Shown: positions 15,152 to 26,022 of the stretch, in pieces
How positions within the stretch are numbered: the first letter of the stretch is position 1
Layout of the letters: the number at the start of each line of letters is the position of its first letter
Source: Chrysomallon squamiferum
Taxonomy: Eukaryota > Mollusca > Gastropoda > Neomphalida > Peltospiridae
Direction: 5' to 3'
Assembly (NCBI GenBank): GCA_012295275.1
Contig: CM022671.1
Span: forward strand, 15,364,956 to 15,428,955
Length of the DNA stretch: 64,000 nt
Notes under the pieces: model-generated
Database searches by the model: none
The model's input: only the letters and a program-made list of their open reading frames with translations
What the model was told of the DNA's origin: nothing
Translations under genes and position numbers: made by a program

Positions 15152-15237
15152 TTTATGTATGTATGTATGGCTATACTTAAAAACAGAATAAATATTAAGT
15201 ATGGGAACTTTCATCGTTTAACGTGTGTGAAAAATAA

Positions 15238-15290
15238 TGATATTTTCACGATTTCTCTTTCTTTCTTTTTTTTCTTTCTTTCTTTCTTTC

Positions 15291-15330
<40 letters not shown>

Positions 15331-15372
15331 TATTATTTGATAAATTTTAACTGATGCAACAGAATATATCTC
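15238..15372. repeat. duplicated segment, copy 1 (partner at 16743-16848)
   Basis: The flanks TATTTTCACGATTTCTCTTT and ATTTTAACTGATGCAACAG occur again 1.5 kb downstream with few changes. Between them sit TTTC and TTA microsatellites of different length in the two copies, so the repeat was copied with unique flanks. Confidence 0.75.
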
Positions 15373-15739
15373 ATCAGTCAGCATAGCATAGCTTTATCTT
15401 ATATCGATGACATTACCTTGACACAGTAAGATTTAACATTCACGCTTAAAGCATTAAACAGAATTTCGAAAGGATGACGGCTTTCCTGTATAATTAACTT
15501 TCTAAAATATTGACACTAACTATATAAATAATCGGATTGTTCGTAGAATTGACATTTATTTTTGAGGGCAGCTTGTTACTCTATAAAACGTCTTAAGTAA
15601 ATAATTTATTTCATTTATCCAGTAGTCGTTCACTGTGCTTATTCCGAATCCAGCCAGAGCTTCATAACTAGTTTAAAAATCTGTGTTATGTTCCTGTCTG
15701 TGGCAAGATACATATTAATCAGTCGGGAATAAAATAGTA

Positions 15740-15948
15740 TAGGTAGATGGAGTATTCCGACAGATGTAGAGTTCAAAAACCTTATTTCTTGCCCAAACTT
15801 ATTAAAAATATTGTATAAAATACAAATGAGCTTCCTGTTTAGACGTCAGTCGTGTTTTATTTATTTCCTTATATTCCAAAATTCGAAATTTTTTGAAATC
15901 CAAAACATTTCCATTTCCAAACATTTCGGATGATGGTTTCCCAATCTG
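15740..15948 (-). mobile_element. Tigger/pogo-like nonautonomous element (MITE), reverse orientation
   Basis: Read on the minus strand the element starts TACAGATTGGGAAACC, continues with ATCCGAAATGTTTGG and GTTTTGGATTTC blocks, has an internal TACAATATTTTTAATAA block, and ends near GGAATACTCCATCTACC. TA dinucleotides flank both ends (15738-15739 and 15949-15950), the target of Tc1/mariner/pogo elements. The block order matches the element at 51577-51835. It has no transposase frame, so it would depend on a transposase made elsewhere. The distal inverted repeat is eroded and its exact edge is less sure. Confidence 0.6.
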
Positions 15949-16306
15949 TACTTTCTTCTTTTTAAAAAAAAATAAAAAAAAAAAAAAAAAAAAAATTATT
16001 TTGCATAGTTATAAGACATAATGACTATTAAGTAATGAAAATTAAGCATGTGGAATAACAAAATGTAACAATCAGACTATGAATATCTAGATATTTATTC
16101 TTATAATATTAAATGGTACAATTTTCTTTTGATTACATCATTATATTCAAGATAACATGTTTTAATATTGATATGTCAACAGATACGAATTATGAGTTAT
16201 TAACTGAATGTTACAAAACATTTCTTCGGTATTTGGGAGTTTGTTCTGGTTAAACACAACATATGAACACACAGATCTTTAGTGGATACACTGTGAGGGG
16301 TTTTGT

Positions 16307-16308
<2 letters not shown>

Positions 16309-16354
<46 letters not shown>
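16309..16354. repeat. (AC)n microsatellite
   Basis: A perfect AC run of 46 bases in non-coding DNA. Confidence 0.97.
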
Positions 16355-16358
<4 letters not shown>

Positions 16359-16742
16359 GCACGGATACGCAAACTAGAATATATTGTTAGTAACTAATTA
16401 CATGAAATAGTTAACTATGTGAAGCAGAGACACATTAAAATCTAGATATATAACAAAAGTATCAACATAAATGTATCCAACGCGTGCAATATGCTTACAA
16501 GCTCCATGTAGTCAGTCCTACCATCAATTGAGTTATGCAACTAAATGATTGAATGAACAATAACAAACACTTAGTTATTTAGAACTGTCGCTCGTTGGAT
16601 AATTCTGAATAAAATGATTAACTGAATAATAATCTATAAATCATGTAAACGTAAGAAACTCTGCTAAACGTATACGAAAGAATGAAAGATCGGAAACGTA
16701 GTATAATGTTGTTGTTTGCTGCATATAAATGGTTTTGAGATT

Positions 16743-16848
16743 ATTATATTTTCACGATTTCTCTTTTTTCTTCTTTTTCTTTCTTTCTTTTTGTTATTAT
16801 TACTATTATTATTTGATACATTTTAACTGATACAACAGAATATATATA
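16743..16848. repeat. duplicated segment, copy 2 (partner at 15238-15372)
   Basis: Second copy of the 15.2 kb segment, with a shorter TTTC tract and a shortened TTA tract. The right flank reads ATTTTAACTGATACAACAG. Confidence 0.75.
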
Positions 16849-16881
<33 letters not shown>

Positions 16882-18210
16882 TTTTTTTTTTTTTTTTTGG
16901 CTGATTTGCTATTGGCAAACTATTTTTACATCCAGTGAAAAAACCTCCATATTTACATATTATGTGTTGATAGTAGTGTTAGTGATAAATAACAGCATTC
17001 CTCTTGAAATGTATTTACAACCACTGACTGAAATTATTTTAAAAAATAATATAATACGTGTTAATGTTATTCGGGAAAATATAACAATGGGAAAAACACA
17101 CTCTCATACTGATACAGAAACAGACACACACACACACAGACATATACATTACAAAGCAGAGTAGTAAATACAAATAGGATCAGTTATACTGTTCCGTACA
17201 GACTTGACATGATTTAAAAAAAATAAAAATGTTAGGTTTATAAGTCCTGATTTATGTCAGTGTTCATCTGTGTTATATAAAATAACTGACAACACACACG
17301 ATTATACAAGATAAATAAGTTCACAACTAGTAATAAGAATAATAAAATAAATAACTGATACAAATGTCTGCTATTACAAAAAAAAAAAAACGTATATATA
17401 TCTGAAACATTGTTATTATAATAAGAAATAATAAATTTAAACTATTATTAATGTTAACGATACTACATCGAAATAATCTGTTCTTAAATCTGCTAGAAAA
17501 ATTATTAATTTGAATGTTATAATTTATAATATTCGATGTTTTAGAGCATCAATATGATTAACATATGTGTAGAAAATGCATTTATTATTATTATTATTAT
17601 TTAAAATCAACAGTTATGCACCAGTCAGGAGTTAAAATAACACACACCCAATAATATGGAGAATATAAATTTAAAATAGAATATAAGAGCGTAATATTGT
17701 GACTTATACAGGTTAGCTAATTCTATACAACTATATTTTCAGTTTATACATTCATTAGTCACTCCGTTTATAATAATTTGAAATAATAATAAAAATAATA
17801 ATAATAATAATAACAACAATAATAATAATAATAATAATAGTAATGTAAATTTACTAAAATTCAGTGCTCGTTTGCTACCATAAAAAACACTAACCATCCA
17901 ACAACACATCTTCATATTTCCTGTCTCGTGTCCATCTGTCATGTTTCTTTAAATGTTAAATACAGTAAAGTACTTTCCAGAACGACAACCGAAACGACGA
18001 AAGGATTTTCTGTATCAAACATTAACTGATGCATTTCAGAAAAAAAAAAAAAAGAAAAAAAGAACAGCATTTTGTTAGAACATCTGAGGTAAACAATCTT
18101 ACATATTTCCCTTGTGTTAAAGCAATGCTAGTATTGTAAGCACATTTCTGGAGGCTTCGTAAATGTTTTAGCAGAAACAGTGTTTAGAATAATGAACATT
18201 TCTTCAAGTT

Positions 18211-20010
18211 TTAATACAGATTAAACTCGACGTCACCTTCTCTTCCTCGGTTCGCCATATGTTCATTGAGCGAGTAGGCAGATTGTGATTCATCAACAAC
18301 ACCGTATCGTCCTTCTTTTGCAAGGCTGCTGGAAAACGCTCTTTCATTTTTGTGTTGGTTTTCAAATCTCCTAAAATCCCTTGGAATTCTGTGACTAGCT
18401 CTGTCCATCATGTTACCTGGCAACTCTGACTGATATCCGATGCTATCGGTCGATATGTCGCTAGGGGCGCCATAGACCCGACGTTTGGACTTTTTATCCT
18501 TCTTATTCTTGCGACCTTTCTTTTTTTCAAACTTTTTCACTCTCTCAGAAGGAGGTGGCATGGATCTGGGTCTCGTCGAATAAACTGGCATATATGGGTA
18601 CCTGTTTGGAGGGTACACGTAATAGTCGTAGGGATGTACTGGTTGTGGGTAGAAAGACCCTTGAGGAAAAGGACCGTTATTTGGACGTTGTCTCAGTTCG
18701 AACTGTTCACGCCTGCTGGTTCTTGACCTCGGGAGTCCTGATCTTCCTTCATAATCTGTTGGTGGCGTTCGTGGTCGAGAACTTACATCACTAGACGCGT
18801 CACCGTCACCATTTACAGCACTTTTCACGAATGTTTCGTCATGTCCATTTCTAGGCGACGAAGATCGAGTTGAATGTGATCCTGATGATGCTGATCCACG
18901 ACGAGTTTCCCGCCTCTTCATAAAAAACGAGTAATCCATGTACATTGGTTGTGGTGGTGGAGGTGGTGGTGGTGGTGGCATGAATACATACGGATCACGT
19001 GGCCGTGGTATAACTCTTGGACGGAGCATGGGAGGCGGAGGCGAGAAAAATCTTGGTCGTGGAGGTGCTGGAGGTGGAGGAACCATTCTGACAGGAACAG
19101 GTGTAGGTCGTGGGTATGGGAGAGTCATTGACGCTCCGAGAGGAACTGATGATGATGCCACAGTAGGAGTCCTACTGCGGGTAGAAAGTCGAGCAGCTGT
19201 TGGTCTGAATGTCGGAGGATTAACAGATGCTGTAGGAATCGGTTGCGGTCGTTCTGGTTCGACATCAGAAAGTTTCTCTACATTGTATTTTTTAACTTGA
19301 TTTGGTTTGGTGCTGTAAAAGTACCCGTGCTGCGGTGGATTACCGAAGAATTCAGGGGCGCTTCCATTATGAACGTCTCCTGATACCAAACGAACTGAAT
19401 GATCGCGTGATGGCGTTGATCGTGGTGTACTGTTCTCTGAATATAACTGGCTGTCAAGTGCCACCGAGCGACTATCAGACAAAACCGTATGATTCAACAC
19501 TGATCCACTCAGCTTACCTTTAGCATGCCTGTCTGCGAAAGATGTTGCCTGGACCAAGTCTAAAGCATCTTTCGAGGAAGAGCAAACAAATCCATGGCAC
19601 TCTAGAACCCTCTTACCCTGAGTCCTGCGAGTTATAGCTGTAAATATCGCAGGCCTTTTGGCATTTGAGCCACCAGCTGCCGGTGAATTTAGAGAAACAA
19701 ATTTAGCCACTTTTTCACCAGTTGCCGTGTTTATTGTAGTAATACATCTGACAGCGGCGCACAGAGTTAATGATGTTATAGGAAACCAAATAATGGTACT
19801 CGGTTCGTTCTCGTACTGAAGTTGTAATCCTCTGGGAAGGATGGTCAGAAAAGACATAATTCCCTCGAGACTCGAATCATCATTGGCGGGATAACGTTCC
19901 CTTAAAGGCTGCTGTATGGCATCTAAACCCTCAGAAGTTTCTAGTGGAACGGAACTTCCTATATATAAAACACGCCGCTTTATCATCGGCTCCTCTTTTT
20001 CTTGAACCAT
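18211..20010 (-). CDS. PTB-domain protein with proline-rich tail
   Basis: A single-exon 599-residue frame starting MVQEKEEPMIKRRVLYIGSS. Residues 11-165 look like a phosphotyrosine-binding/PID-type domain: a first strand RVLYIGSSVP, a helix (SEGLDAIQQPLRERY), middle strands (FLTILPRGLQL, IIWFPITSLTLC), and a closing helix SSSKDALDLVQATSFADRH. After it comes a long disordered tail: a proline-rich stretch (about 255-355, with a run of ten prolines), Ser/Arg-rich sequence, a Tyr/Pro-rich segment (450-480), and a Lys/Arg block at 490-511 that could bind nuclei or acidic lipids. PTB proteins are usually adaptors binding NPxY-like tails; no enzyme motif is seen. The next gene upstream (21862-23271) has a similar plan. 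I do not recognise a vertebrate orthologue. The start is the first ATG, just before the domain; 5' UTR introns cannot be excluded. Confidence 0.88.
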   Translation of the reverse strand: MVQEKEEPMIKRRVLYIGSSVPLETSEGLDAIQQPLRERYPANDDSSLEGIMSFLTILPRGLQLQYENEPSTIIWFPITSLTLCAAVRCITTINTATGEKVAKFVSLNSPAAGGSNAKRPAIFTAITRRTQGKRVLECHGFVCSSSKDALDLVQATSFADRHAKGKLSGSVLNHTVLSDSRSVALDSQLYSENSTPRSTPSRDHSVRLVSGDVHNGSAPEFFGNPPQHGYFYSTKPNQVKKYNVEKLSDVEPERPQPIPTASVNPPTFRPTAARLSTRSRTPTVASSSVPLGASMTLPYPRPTPVPVRMVPPPPAPPRPRFFSPPPPMLRPRVIPRPRDPYVFMPPPPPPPPPQPMYMDYSFFMKRRETRRGSASSGSHSTRSSSPRNGHDETFVKSAVNGDGDASSDVSSRPRTPPTDYEGRSGLPRSRTSRREQFELRQRPNNGPFPQGSFYPQPVHPYDYYVYPPNRYPYMPVYSTRPRSMPPPSERVKKFEKKKGRKNKKDKKSKRRVYGAPSDISTDSIGYQSELPGNMMDRASHRIPRDFRRFENQHKNERAFSSSLAKEGRYGVVDESQSAYSLNEHMANRGREGDVEFNLY

Positions 20011-21253
20011 TGTAACAGTTTTGTTTTTTCAAGTCCACTAAACTAAGTTCGTAAGTAATTTTCTAAAACTACGTTTTAACACACTCGTCAGAGCTGCGCC
20101 TTTATCGCGCGTCAGGTACTGGAGATCTGCTTGTCACTTCTATTGCCATTTGTGTAAGGGGAGTAGCTAAATTTCTGATCACCAAGTGTGACGTCGACTC
20201 GGTGGCCACATTCCAAAACAGACGTGACTCATTTAAATTTCTTTCGAAGATGTGGTTCAGCCTTGTCATTAGAAGGAAAAAAACACTGTCTGATGTCGAA
20301 TGAATAGTCATAAGCTGCCACGCCCTCAGAAAAATGTCCGATTATGTTTTAGCACGAACAGGTTGCTGTTGTTCGTTCTACTTACTCCACCGCAGTGACT
20401 GAACTAACTACCCGGTCGCCCTAGCCAAGTGTAAAGCGTTGTGTTCACAGTGCATGACTTAATAAATATCCCTCAGCCATTCAGAACCGGTTTGGGTCCT
20501 GTTCTATTTCCATCTCAGAAACACAGTATACTGTGACCTTCTCGTTTCTTTCAGTACAGCGTAACACAAAATTTACAGTGTTACACGAAATGACAGGTAT
20601 ACCGTGTACTTTTGTATACTGTGGTTGTTCATAAATATACACACACACACGATGAAGGAAATATACACTAAGTATAATAAATTCACCTCTATATGCGATA
20701 CGGTTTAAATTCTCTTACGTTACAATGAAAGTATTTGGTCTGAAATAAATCAATAACATTAATAGTCCAGCATGGTCGGCAGAATTCAATAATAGTTACT
20801 GAACAATTGAGCAATATATATTATGATAACAAGAACATGATTTATTAGAAAATTATAACATTGGACAACAGGTGTTGAAGTTTGGTTTCTTTTACAAAAA
20901 CTATATTATTTATCTGTTTATAAATATAGCCCACATCATTTATTTATTTATTTCATTTATTTCATTTATTTTATTTATTTTATTTATTTTTATTTATTTC
21001 ATTTATTTCATTTATTTTTATTTATTTTATTTATTATTATTTTTTATTTTGTTTTTGTTTTTGTTTTGTTTTTGTTTTGTTTTTTGTTATTCTTTATTAT
21101 TCATTAATTGATAAAGTATATTATTAAGAATCACGAAATAAAAGAAATTAGCATTGATTTGTATGTTTAATACATACACAAACCTACTAGTATTTTTATC
21201 AGAAAGGTTCACTTAATTATTTACAAGTTCCATTACAAGATAAAAAATATAAT

Positions 21254-21293
<40 letters not shown>

Positions 21294-21339
21294 TAAAAAA
21301 TATACCCGTCTAACTACTAATATTACTACTACTACTTCC

Positions 21340-21383
<44 letters not shown>

Positions 21384-21861
21384 TAATAATAATAATTCAT
21401 TTAAGGTGAAAGATACTATATACAGTATTATTCATTCTGTTGGATTATATTCTGAACAGTTATTATTTGAGAGATATCTTCTTTTAAAAAAAAATATATG
21501 TTGTTTTCTCTAAATATTCAAGTTTTACACGAGGTACAAAACAGTTGAAGCCAGACTATTACGCAGCTGGTAAAATGGCTTGTTTGATCGTCCTTGCTCG
21601 GCTTAACTGCAGATTCAAAGTAAATACACCCAGGAATTAAACATTTCTCGAGTACACACCTTTCCAGTCTCTTCGTGTCCATCACAGAAACTGTATATCC
21701 CAGCAATTTCTATACTCTTTTCACTCTTTCTTTAAAGAAATCTAGCTTCAGTTCAATTGTTTTTTCATTTTATAAATTTATACTGTTTATAGCTTTCCTT
21801 AGTTGTTAAAAAGCTTTAAAAAAAAATCAGATAAATTTCAACAAATGTTTTCGGGCATTTA
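20011..21861. other. spacer between the two PTB genes
   Basis: Holds the presumed promoter and 5' UTR of the downstream PTB gene. A GATAAAGG TATA-like motif on the minus strand near 20101-20108 is the only core-promoter hint and is weak. The rest is AT-rich, with ATTT/ATTTC runs at 20938-21040 and AAT runs at 21252-21291 and 21340-21395. The end nearest 21861 should be 3' UTR of the upstream PTB gene. No other gene is seen. Confidence 0.45.
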
Positions 21862-23271
21862 TTATGTGTTTTTTATCGGATTATGCACCGTTAAAGGCTT
21901 TGATCCAGAAATGATGTACAAGCTTTTTGGCCTAACTTTTCGAGAAATGGGTTGTCCGACGACAAACGGTTCTCGTACTCTGGACGAATATGTATATTCT
22001 ATTGGACGCTCTATGGAAGTCGGCACCCCAGAACTAGATGAAGACCTCATGCGCAAGGAAGAAGATTTTCGATTTGACATGGTTGAAGGTGCGTACTCGT
22101 TCCGCATGATTAGACTGTCTCGACCACTGACTGCCTCTCTGTTAGCAGACATCGAACCAGTTTGAACTCGGAGTGGCTGAGAGACAGGAACGCTGACCAC
22201 TCGTCCATTAACAATTGTCTTAAATCCTTGACGATTTGATGTACTGTCATCCGCTCTCATATGACTGGATATGGCGGAGTAAGTTCCGTTATGACGTGCT
22301 GAAGAAGCCAACACGGAAACCGGAGTGTTTTTATAAGAGTTTTTCCCCGACTGATGTGCTGTCTGAATGCCAAAGCTGCGGTAGTCAGGAACTATCGCGT
22401 GAGCCATGCCATTTCTGTCAGTATAGACGTAGCTGTTGTTATTTTCATTGACGCTTTCATTAAGTTTCTGACTGCTTTCGTTACTATCGTTGATTTGTTT
22501 GGCATTTCTTAGATGTTCTTCTGCACTGATTCCAGTTGACTTTTCTAAGAGGTATTTAACTTCGCGTAGTTCCTGAGAGAGATAGTCAAGTTCTTGTTTG
22601 AATGAGGATACGTCTGAAATTTCAGACATGGTGTCCACTTCGTCATGTATGTGAGTCTGTACACCGATATTTTGTACTACTTTTCCCTTTATGACGAATT
22701 CTTCACCTTTTGTCACAACCTCCTGAATCTCGACATCAGGTTTAGAAACGTCAGTATCAGGAGTATCGTTATAACGAACATCCCCGTTTACTTTCACGGT
22801 GTTAGAAGGTTCCTTGTGATCCATGTCCAACATTGGACGCTGATTATCTTTGGAACTGCGAGCTCTTAGAGTCCAGTTCCCATCATCTCGTTTCAGCATT
22901 CTTACGTCATCACCACGGATACTTTTAAACGCTGTAACGATCTTCCCTGCATCCACGGCTGTGATGCATCGAAATGCAAGAACGTTGTACTTGTGCACTG
23001 GGTCTCTGACAATACACAGCAGACTCGTAGGGTTGTGTCTGTTCACTGTCATGAAGTATATACTTGCGATAGGAATGAAGTCTATTTTAGCAGGAATTTT
23101 AAACATGGATGATTTCGAAATGTGTAATCCTTCCGCAGTCAGCTTCAGTTTTACTCTCCGCCCTTTGTCCAGCGTTGACCTCGTCACTACTTCCTTGATT
23201 ATATTGTCAGTAACGACGTCATCTTTCCACATCCCTATGAAATAAGCGTCTTTCTTAATCGTTTCCGACAT
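21862..23271 (-). CDS. second PTB-domain protein, with coiled coil
   Basis: A 469-residue protein starting MSETIKKDAYFIGMWKDD. I chose the ATG at 23271: the open frame continues upstream only into sequence that looks like a 5' UTR, a splice acceptor (TTTATAG at about 23333) and a poly-T intron. Residues 8-122 resemble a PTB/PID domain: YFIGMW strand, KLKLTAEGLHI strand pair, IDFIPIASIYFMTVN, SLLCIVRD, YNVLAFRCI, and the closing helix AVDAGKIVTAFKSIRG. A short acidic coiled coil follows (about 217-245, with FKQELDYLSQELREVKYL). The remaining 220 residues are Ser/Asn/Arg-rich and probably disordered. It lies 1.85 kb upstream of another PTB gene on the same strand, suggesting an old tandem pair although the tails are unlike. 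Role inferred: intracellular adaptor. No vertebrate orthologue recognised. Confidence 0.87.
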   Translation of the reverse strand: MSETIKKDAYFIGMWKDDVVTDNIIKEVVTRSTLDKGRRVKLKLTAEGLHISKSSMFKIPAKIDFIPIASIYFMTVNRHNPTSLLCIVRDPVHKYNVLAFRCITAVDAGKIVTAFKSIRGDDVRMLKRDDGNWTLRARSSKDNQRPMLDMDHKEPSNTVKVNGDVRYNDTPDTDVSKPDVEIQEVVTKGEEFVIKGKVVQNIGVQTHIHDEVDTMSEISDVSSFKQELDYLSQELREVKYLLEKSTGISAEEHLRNAKQINDSNESSQKLNESVNENNNSYVYTDRNGMAHAIVPDYRSFGIQTAHQSGKNSYKNTPVSVLASSARHNGTYSAISSHMRADDSTSNRQGFKTIVNGRVVSVPVSQPLRVQTGSMSANREAVSGRDSLIMRNEYAPSTMSNRKSSSLRMRSSSSSGVPTSIERPIEYTYSSRVREPFVVGQPISRKVRPKSLYIISGSKPLTVHNPIKNT

Positions 23272-23332
23272 TTTCAGATTGTTTTTCCTTGTCCGAGGAA
23301 CTGACCTCTTTAGTTTTCTTTGGACTGTAAAC
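23272..23332 (-). other. 5' UTR part of the second PTB gene exon
   Basis: Between the start codon and a likely 3' splice site (minus strand TTGCTTATTTATAG followed by GTTTACAG) lie 61 bases that look transcribed but untranslated. The intron beyond begins with a 40-base A/T run. Confidence 0.45.
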
Positions 23333-23374
23333 CTATAAATAAGCAATATGTAATTCACATAATCTTTATAACAC

Positions 23375-23378
<4 letters not shown>

Positions 23379-23419
<41 letters not shown>
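23379..23419. repeat. poly(A) run of about 41 bases
   Basis: An uninterrupted A run on the plus strand, so U-rich on the minus-strand transcript, close upstream of the acceptor of the second PTB gene. Its length is likely to vary between individuals and assemblies. Confidence 0.9.
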
Positions 23420-23420
<1 letters not shown>

Positions 23421-24470
23421 ATGTTAATCTGGTACCTAACAAAATAATTTTTATTATAATTTGTTTATCTCTAAATCCTATACCATCTGTTTGAAAATAA
23501 ATAACTAAAGAAATATACAATCAGACCTCGTTGTACTACGGTTCATCTTAGAACGATTCAGACTTAGACCCATTTTGAAATTAAAGAGAAAAACAAAACA
23601 ATATATATATATATATATAGTAATAATAAAAAGAAACAAATTATTAATAATAAAAAAAAATAAAAAAATAATGATTTTTTTGTTCTTTTTTTTTTTTTTT
23701 TTTTTCAGCCCTAAACCCAACCCAGCCATCTTTAATAGATATACTTAGGCTCCAACCACGCCGGGCCTCTTTACCAGTGGATTATTTGTGCCATTAGATT
23801 TTTGCTAAAGCGTTATTAATGAGGTCTGTTTTTATTAATGTTTGGCCTGGATGTTTATACTGCAGTCAGACCTTTAACTGTTTTGTTTGTTTGTACCTCA
23901 TTTCGTATTGTATGTCAAGCTGTACTGGTTGATTAAACATCGACTAGGTGTTCACTAACAAGCGGCGTAACAAGCAATGTACGAAACGGTGTCGATAACC
24001 GAAGTGTTAAAATCTGCTTTTAAACGTTTGTTTTACGATTGTCGCTATGTTTCAATAATTAAATTGTTTTTATTGTTTATTTGTTTTTCCTTTAAAAAAT
24101 TAAAAATAATAAAATAAAATAAATAAAATAAGATAAAAGGCGAATCACACGTTTATAATCTTACAGAAGTCAAAAAATCGAATAAAATAAAATATAATTA
24201 ATTATTTTTTAAGAAATGGTAGTTTGTTAAGTAAATATTATTGTCATAGTGATGGAAGAAGCAGTGTAGGTAAAATAAAATACTGGTTTAACAGGGTAGA
24301 GGACAGTTCGGTTTTGTTACTGCAGTGAATGGTGTCATGTGACTAAAATGTCAAGTGTTTTTGTGTTAAAACGACATCTTTCTACTACTTTTTTCAAAAC
24401 AGGTATGTGAACATTCCAGCACTCCTTTGCCTCATGATTTTGATTTTTCGTTTTGATTATTTATTTATTT

Positions 24471-24473
24471 ATG

Positions 24474-24526
<53 letters not shown>

Positions 24527-24579
24527 TATTATTATTATTATTATTATCATCATCATCATCATCATCATCATTATCATTG
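24471..24579. repeat. compound (AAT)n-(ATT)n-(CAT)n microsatellite
   Basis: A TAA run turns directly into a TTA run and then a TCA run. The first two parts are mutually complementary and could fold into a hairpin. Confidence 0.92.
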
Positions 24580-25542
24580 CCAGGTCTGTGAACATTCCAG
24601 CTTTGCTGCATGAATTCGATTCTTTAATCTTTTTATTTCTTTTTTCATTATTATTCTCTTTTTTAAATTATTATTACCTCTTTTTTCTTCTTCTTTTTTT
24701 TTAATTTCTTCTTTTTTCTTTTAAATAATTATCTCTACGTATAACTATATGTAGTTAAGATAATTCAGTCGGAATATAAACCGTTTCATCATAAAGTTTC
24801 ATCAGAATTAAACATCCTTGACATATGAGTTTCTACGGTGTTCTCCGAAAATTCAGACATCCCATAACGCAGGCGCATTAAAACAACACATGACACGGAT
24901 GAGTGCACTACTAAAAACGTGTACCTTGAATAGTACATATAGTAAATAATGGAACAGTCTGATACAACTAAATACAGAACACAGAATAAAATTATATATA
25001 AAATTAGATTTATTTATTGATTTTAACATGTCCATTTGACGCATTTTTATCTTAATTTTAAAAGATGTCCAACTGAACGGGTGTTTTCTGGCCAAGAGTC
25101 AGCTGTGCCTTCAGTCTCACGAATATGTTTACCGTGTGTTTATAAACTCTCTTTCTTGGTGGTGGGGCAGCTCCAAAGTATCTGTTTCAGTTTAGCAGCA
25201 AGACCTGGGTTCTCCTCCAAATGGCCTGTGTGAAGTGAAAAAGGCATCCTTTCACCCCAATCTTGTGAAAATTCAGTCTCCACTGCCTAGATTGCAGCCA
25301 TCTCATAGTTATCTCATGAACTTTAATTGGAAAAAGAGGTCGGATTCTGCAGCCTTTTGAGCTCCGATTTGCTAGTCTGTAGATAACAAATTAACAGGTA
25401 GCATCTTCCTTCATTTGTCTGTGTCCATGGTTTTCTGTGTTGTCATCGGCAGGTACCAGAACTCGTCTCTGTCTGTACATGGCACTGCTCATACTGGGAA
25501 AGTCATTTTATATTTTGTGTCTGTGGTTAGCTATAATCAATG

Positions 25543-25690
25543 AAATGCAAGACACTGGTCGTTAGAGACATCATAATCATCGATATAAAAACAATGTCTG
25601 TTTGAAGTGAAATGAACTGAATGTGGATGTTGCAGTGGAGAAACCCATGAGATAAACTCTAAAAACTCGGACTTCATAAAAAACAGTATC
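25543..25690. repeat. diverged dispersed repeat, copy 1
   Basis: About 150 bases aligning with 26023-26177. Shared blocks include CAATGAAATRCAAGAYACTGG, GAAGTGAAATGAACTGAATG and GCAGTGGA, with indels between. Both copies have the same orientation, about 480 bases apart. No terminal repeats were found. Confidence 0.65.
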
Positions 25691-26022
25691 TTTACATTGG
25701 TTAATTCCGTTTAGCAGAATACAGTTACGTTCTGCTAGTTGCATGTGTGGAACTGGTAAATTATAACAACAACAGAAGAAAAAATAAATTAAATTTAAAT
25801 AGGTACTGTCAAAGCTGCAGTATAAAACAGTTCTGTGCTAAAGTCAGTCAGCTAGCTAATTAACACTGCTAATCACTGATTGAGCTAGGGTGCACTAAAG
25901 CAGGGAGGGCTGTACAGAATGCACATTTAGTTAATTCTTCAAGAGCAATAGCTGACACTTACAGGATGTATTTTGTTACAAACTATATTTAGATTGCGAC
26001 AAGCTATATTTTAAAGGTTATG

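Larger units (their letters stand above)
6840..18210. other. gene-poor interval between UBE2N and the first PTB gene
   Basis: About 11 kb without a recognised gene. Short open frames are scattered through it, but none has splice sites plus a recognisable domain. The first part (to about 8.2 kb) may be UBE2N 3' UTR. The rest holds simple repeats, one miniature transposon, a duplicated segment and a short array of GTGCC-type repeats, listed separately. The part just before 18210 is probably 3' UTR of the minus-strand gene. Confidence 0.5.

Noticed and set aside
18938-19300. Glycine-rich plus-strand frame
   Set aside because: It is the antisense reading of the proline-rich tail of the PTB protein.
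21803-22165. 120-codon plus-strand frame opposite the second PTB gene
   Set aside because: It is antisense to the well-supported minus-strand coding sequence and looks like a shadow frame.
22850-23245. 131-codon plus-strand frame
   Set aside because: Antisense shadow of the PTB domain of the second adaptor gene.
23272-23520. Upstream extension of the second PTB protein with a run of phenylalanines
   Set aside because: The Phe run is translated poly-T from an intron; an acceptor at 23333 and a good ATG at 23271 explain the gene better.
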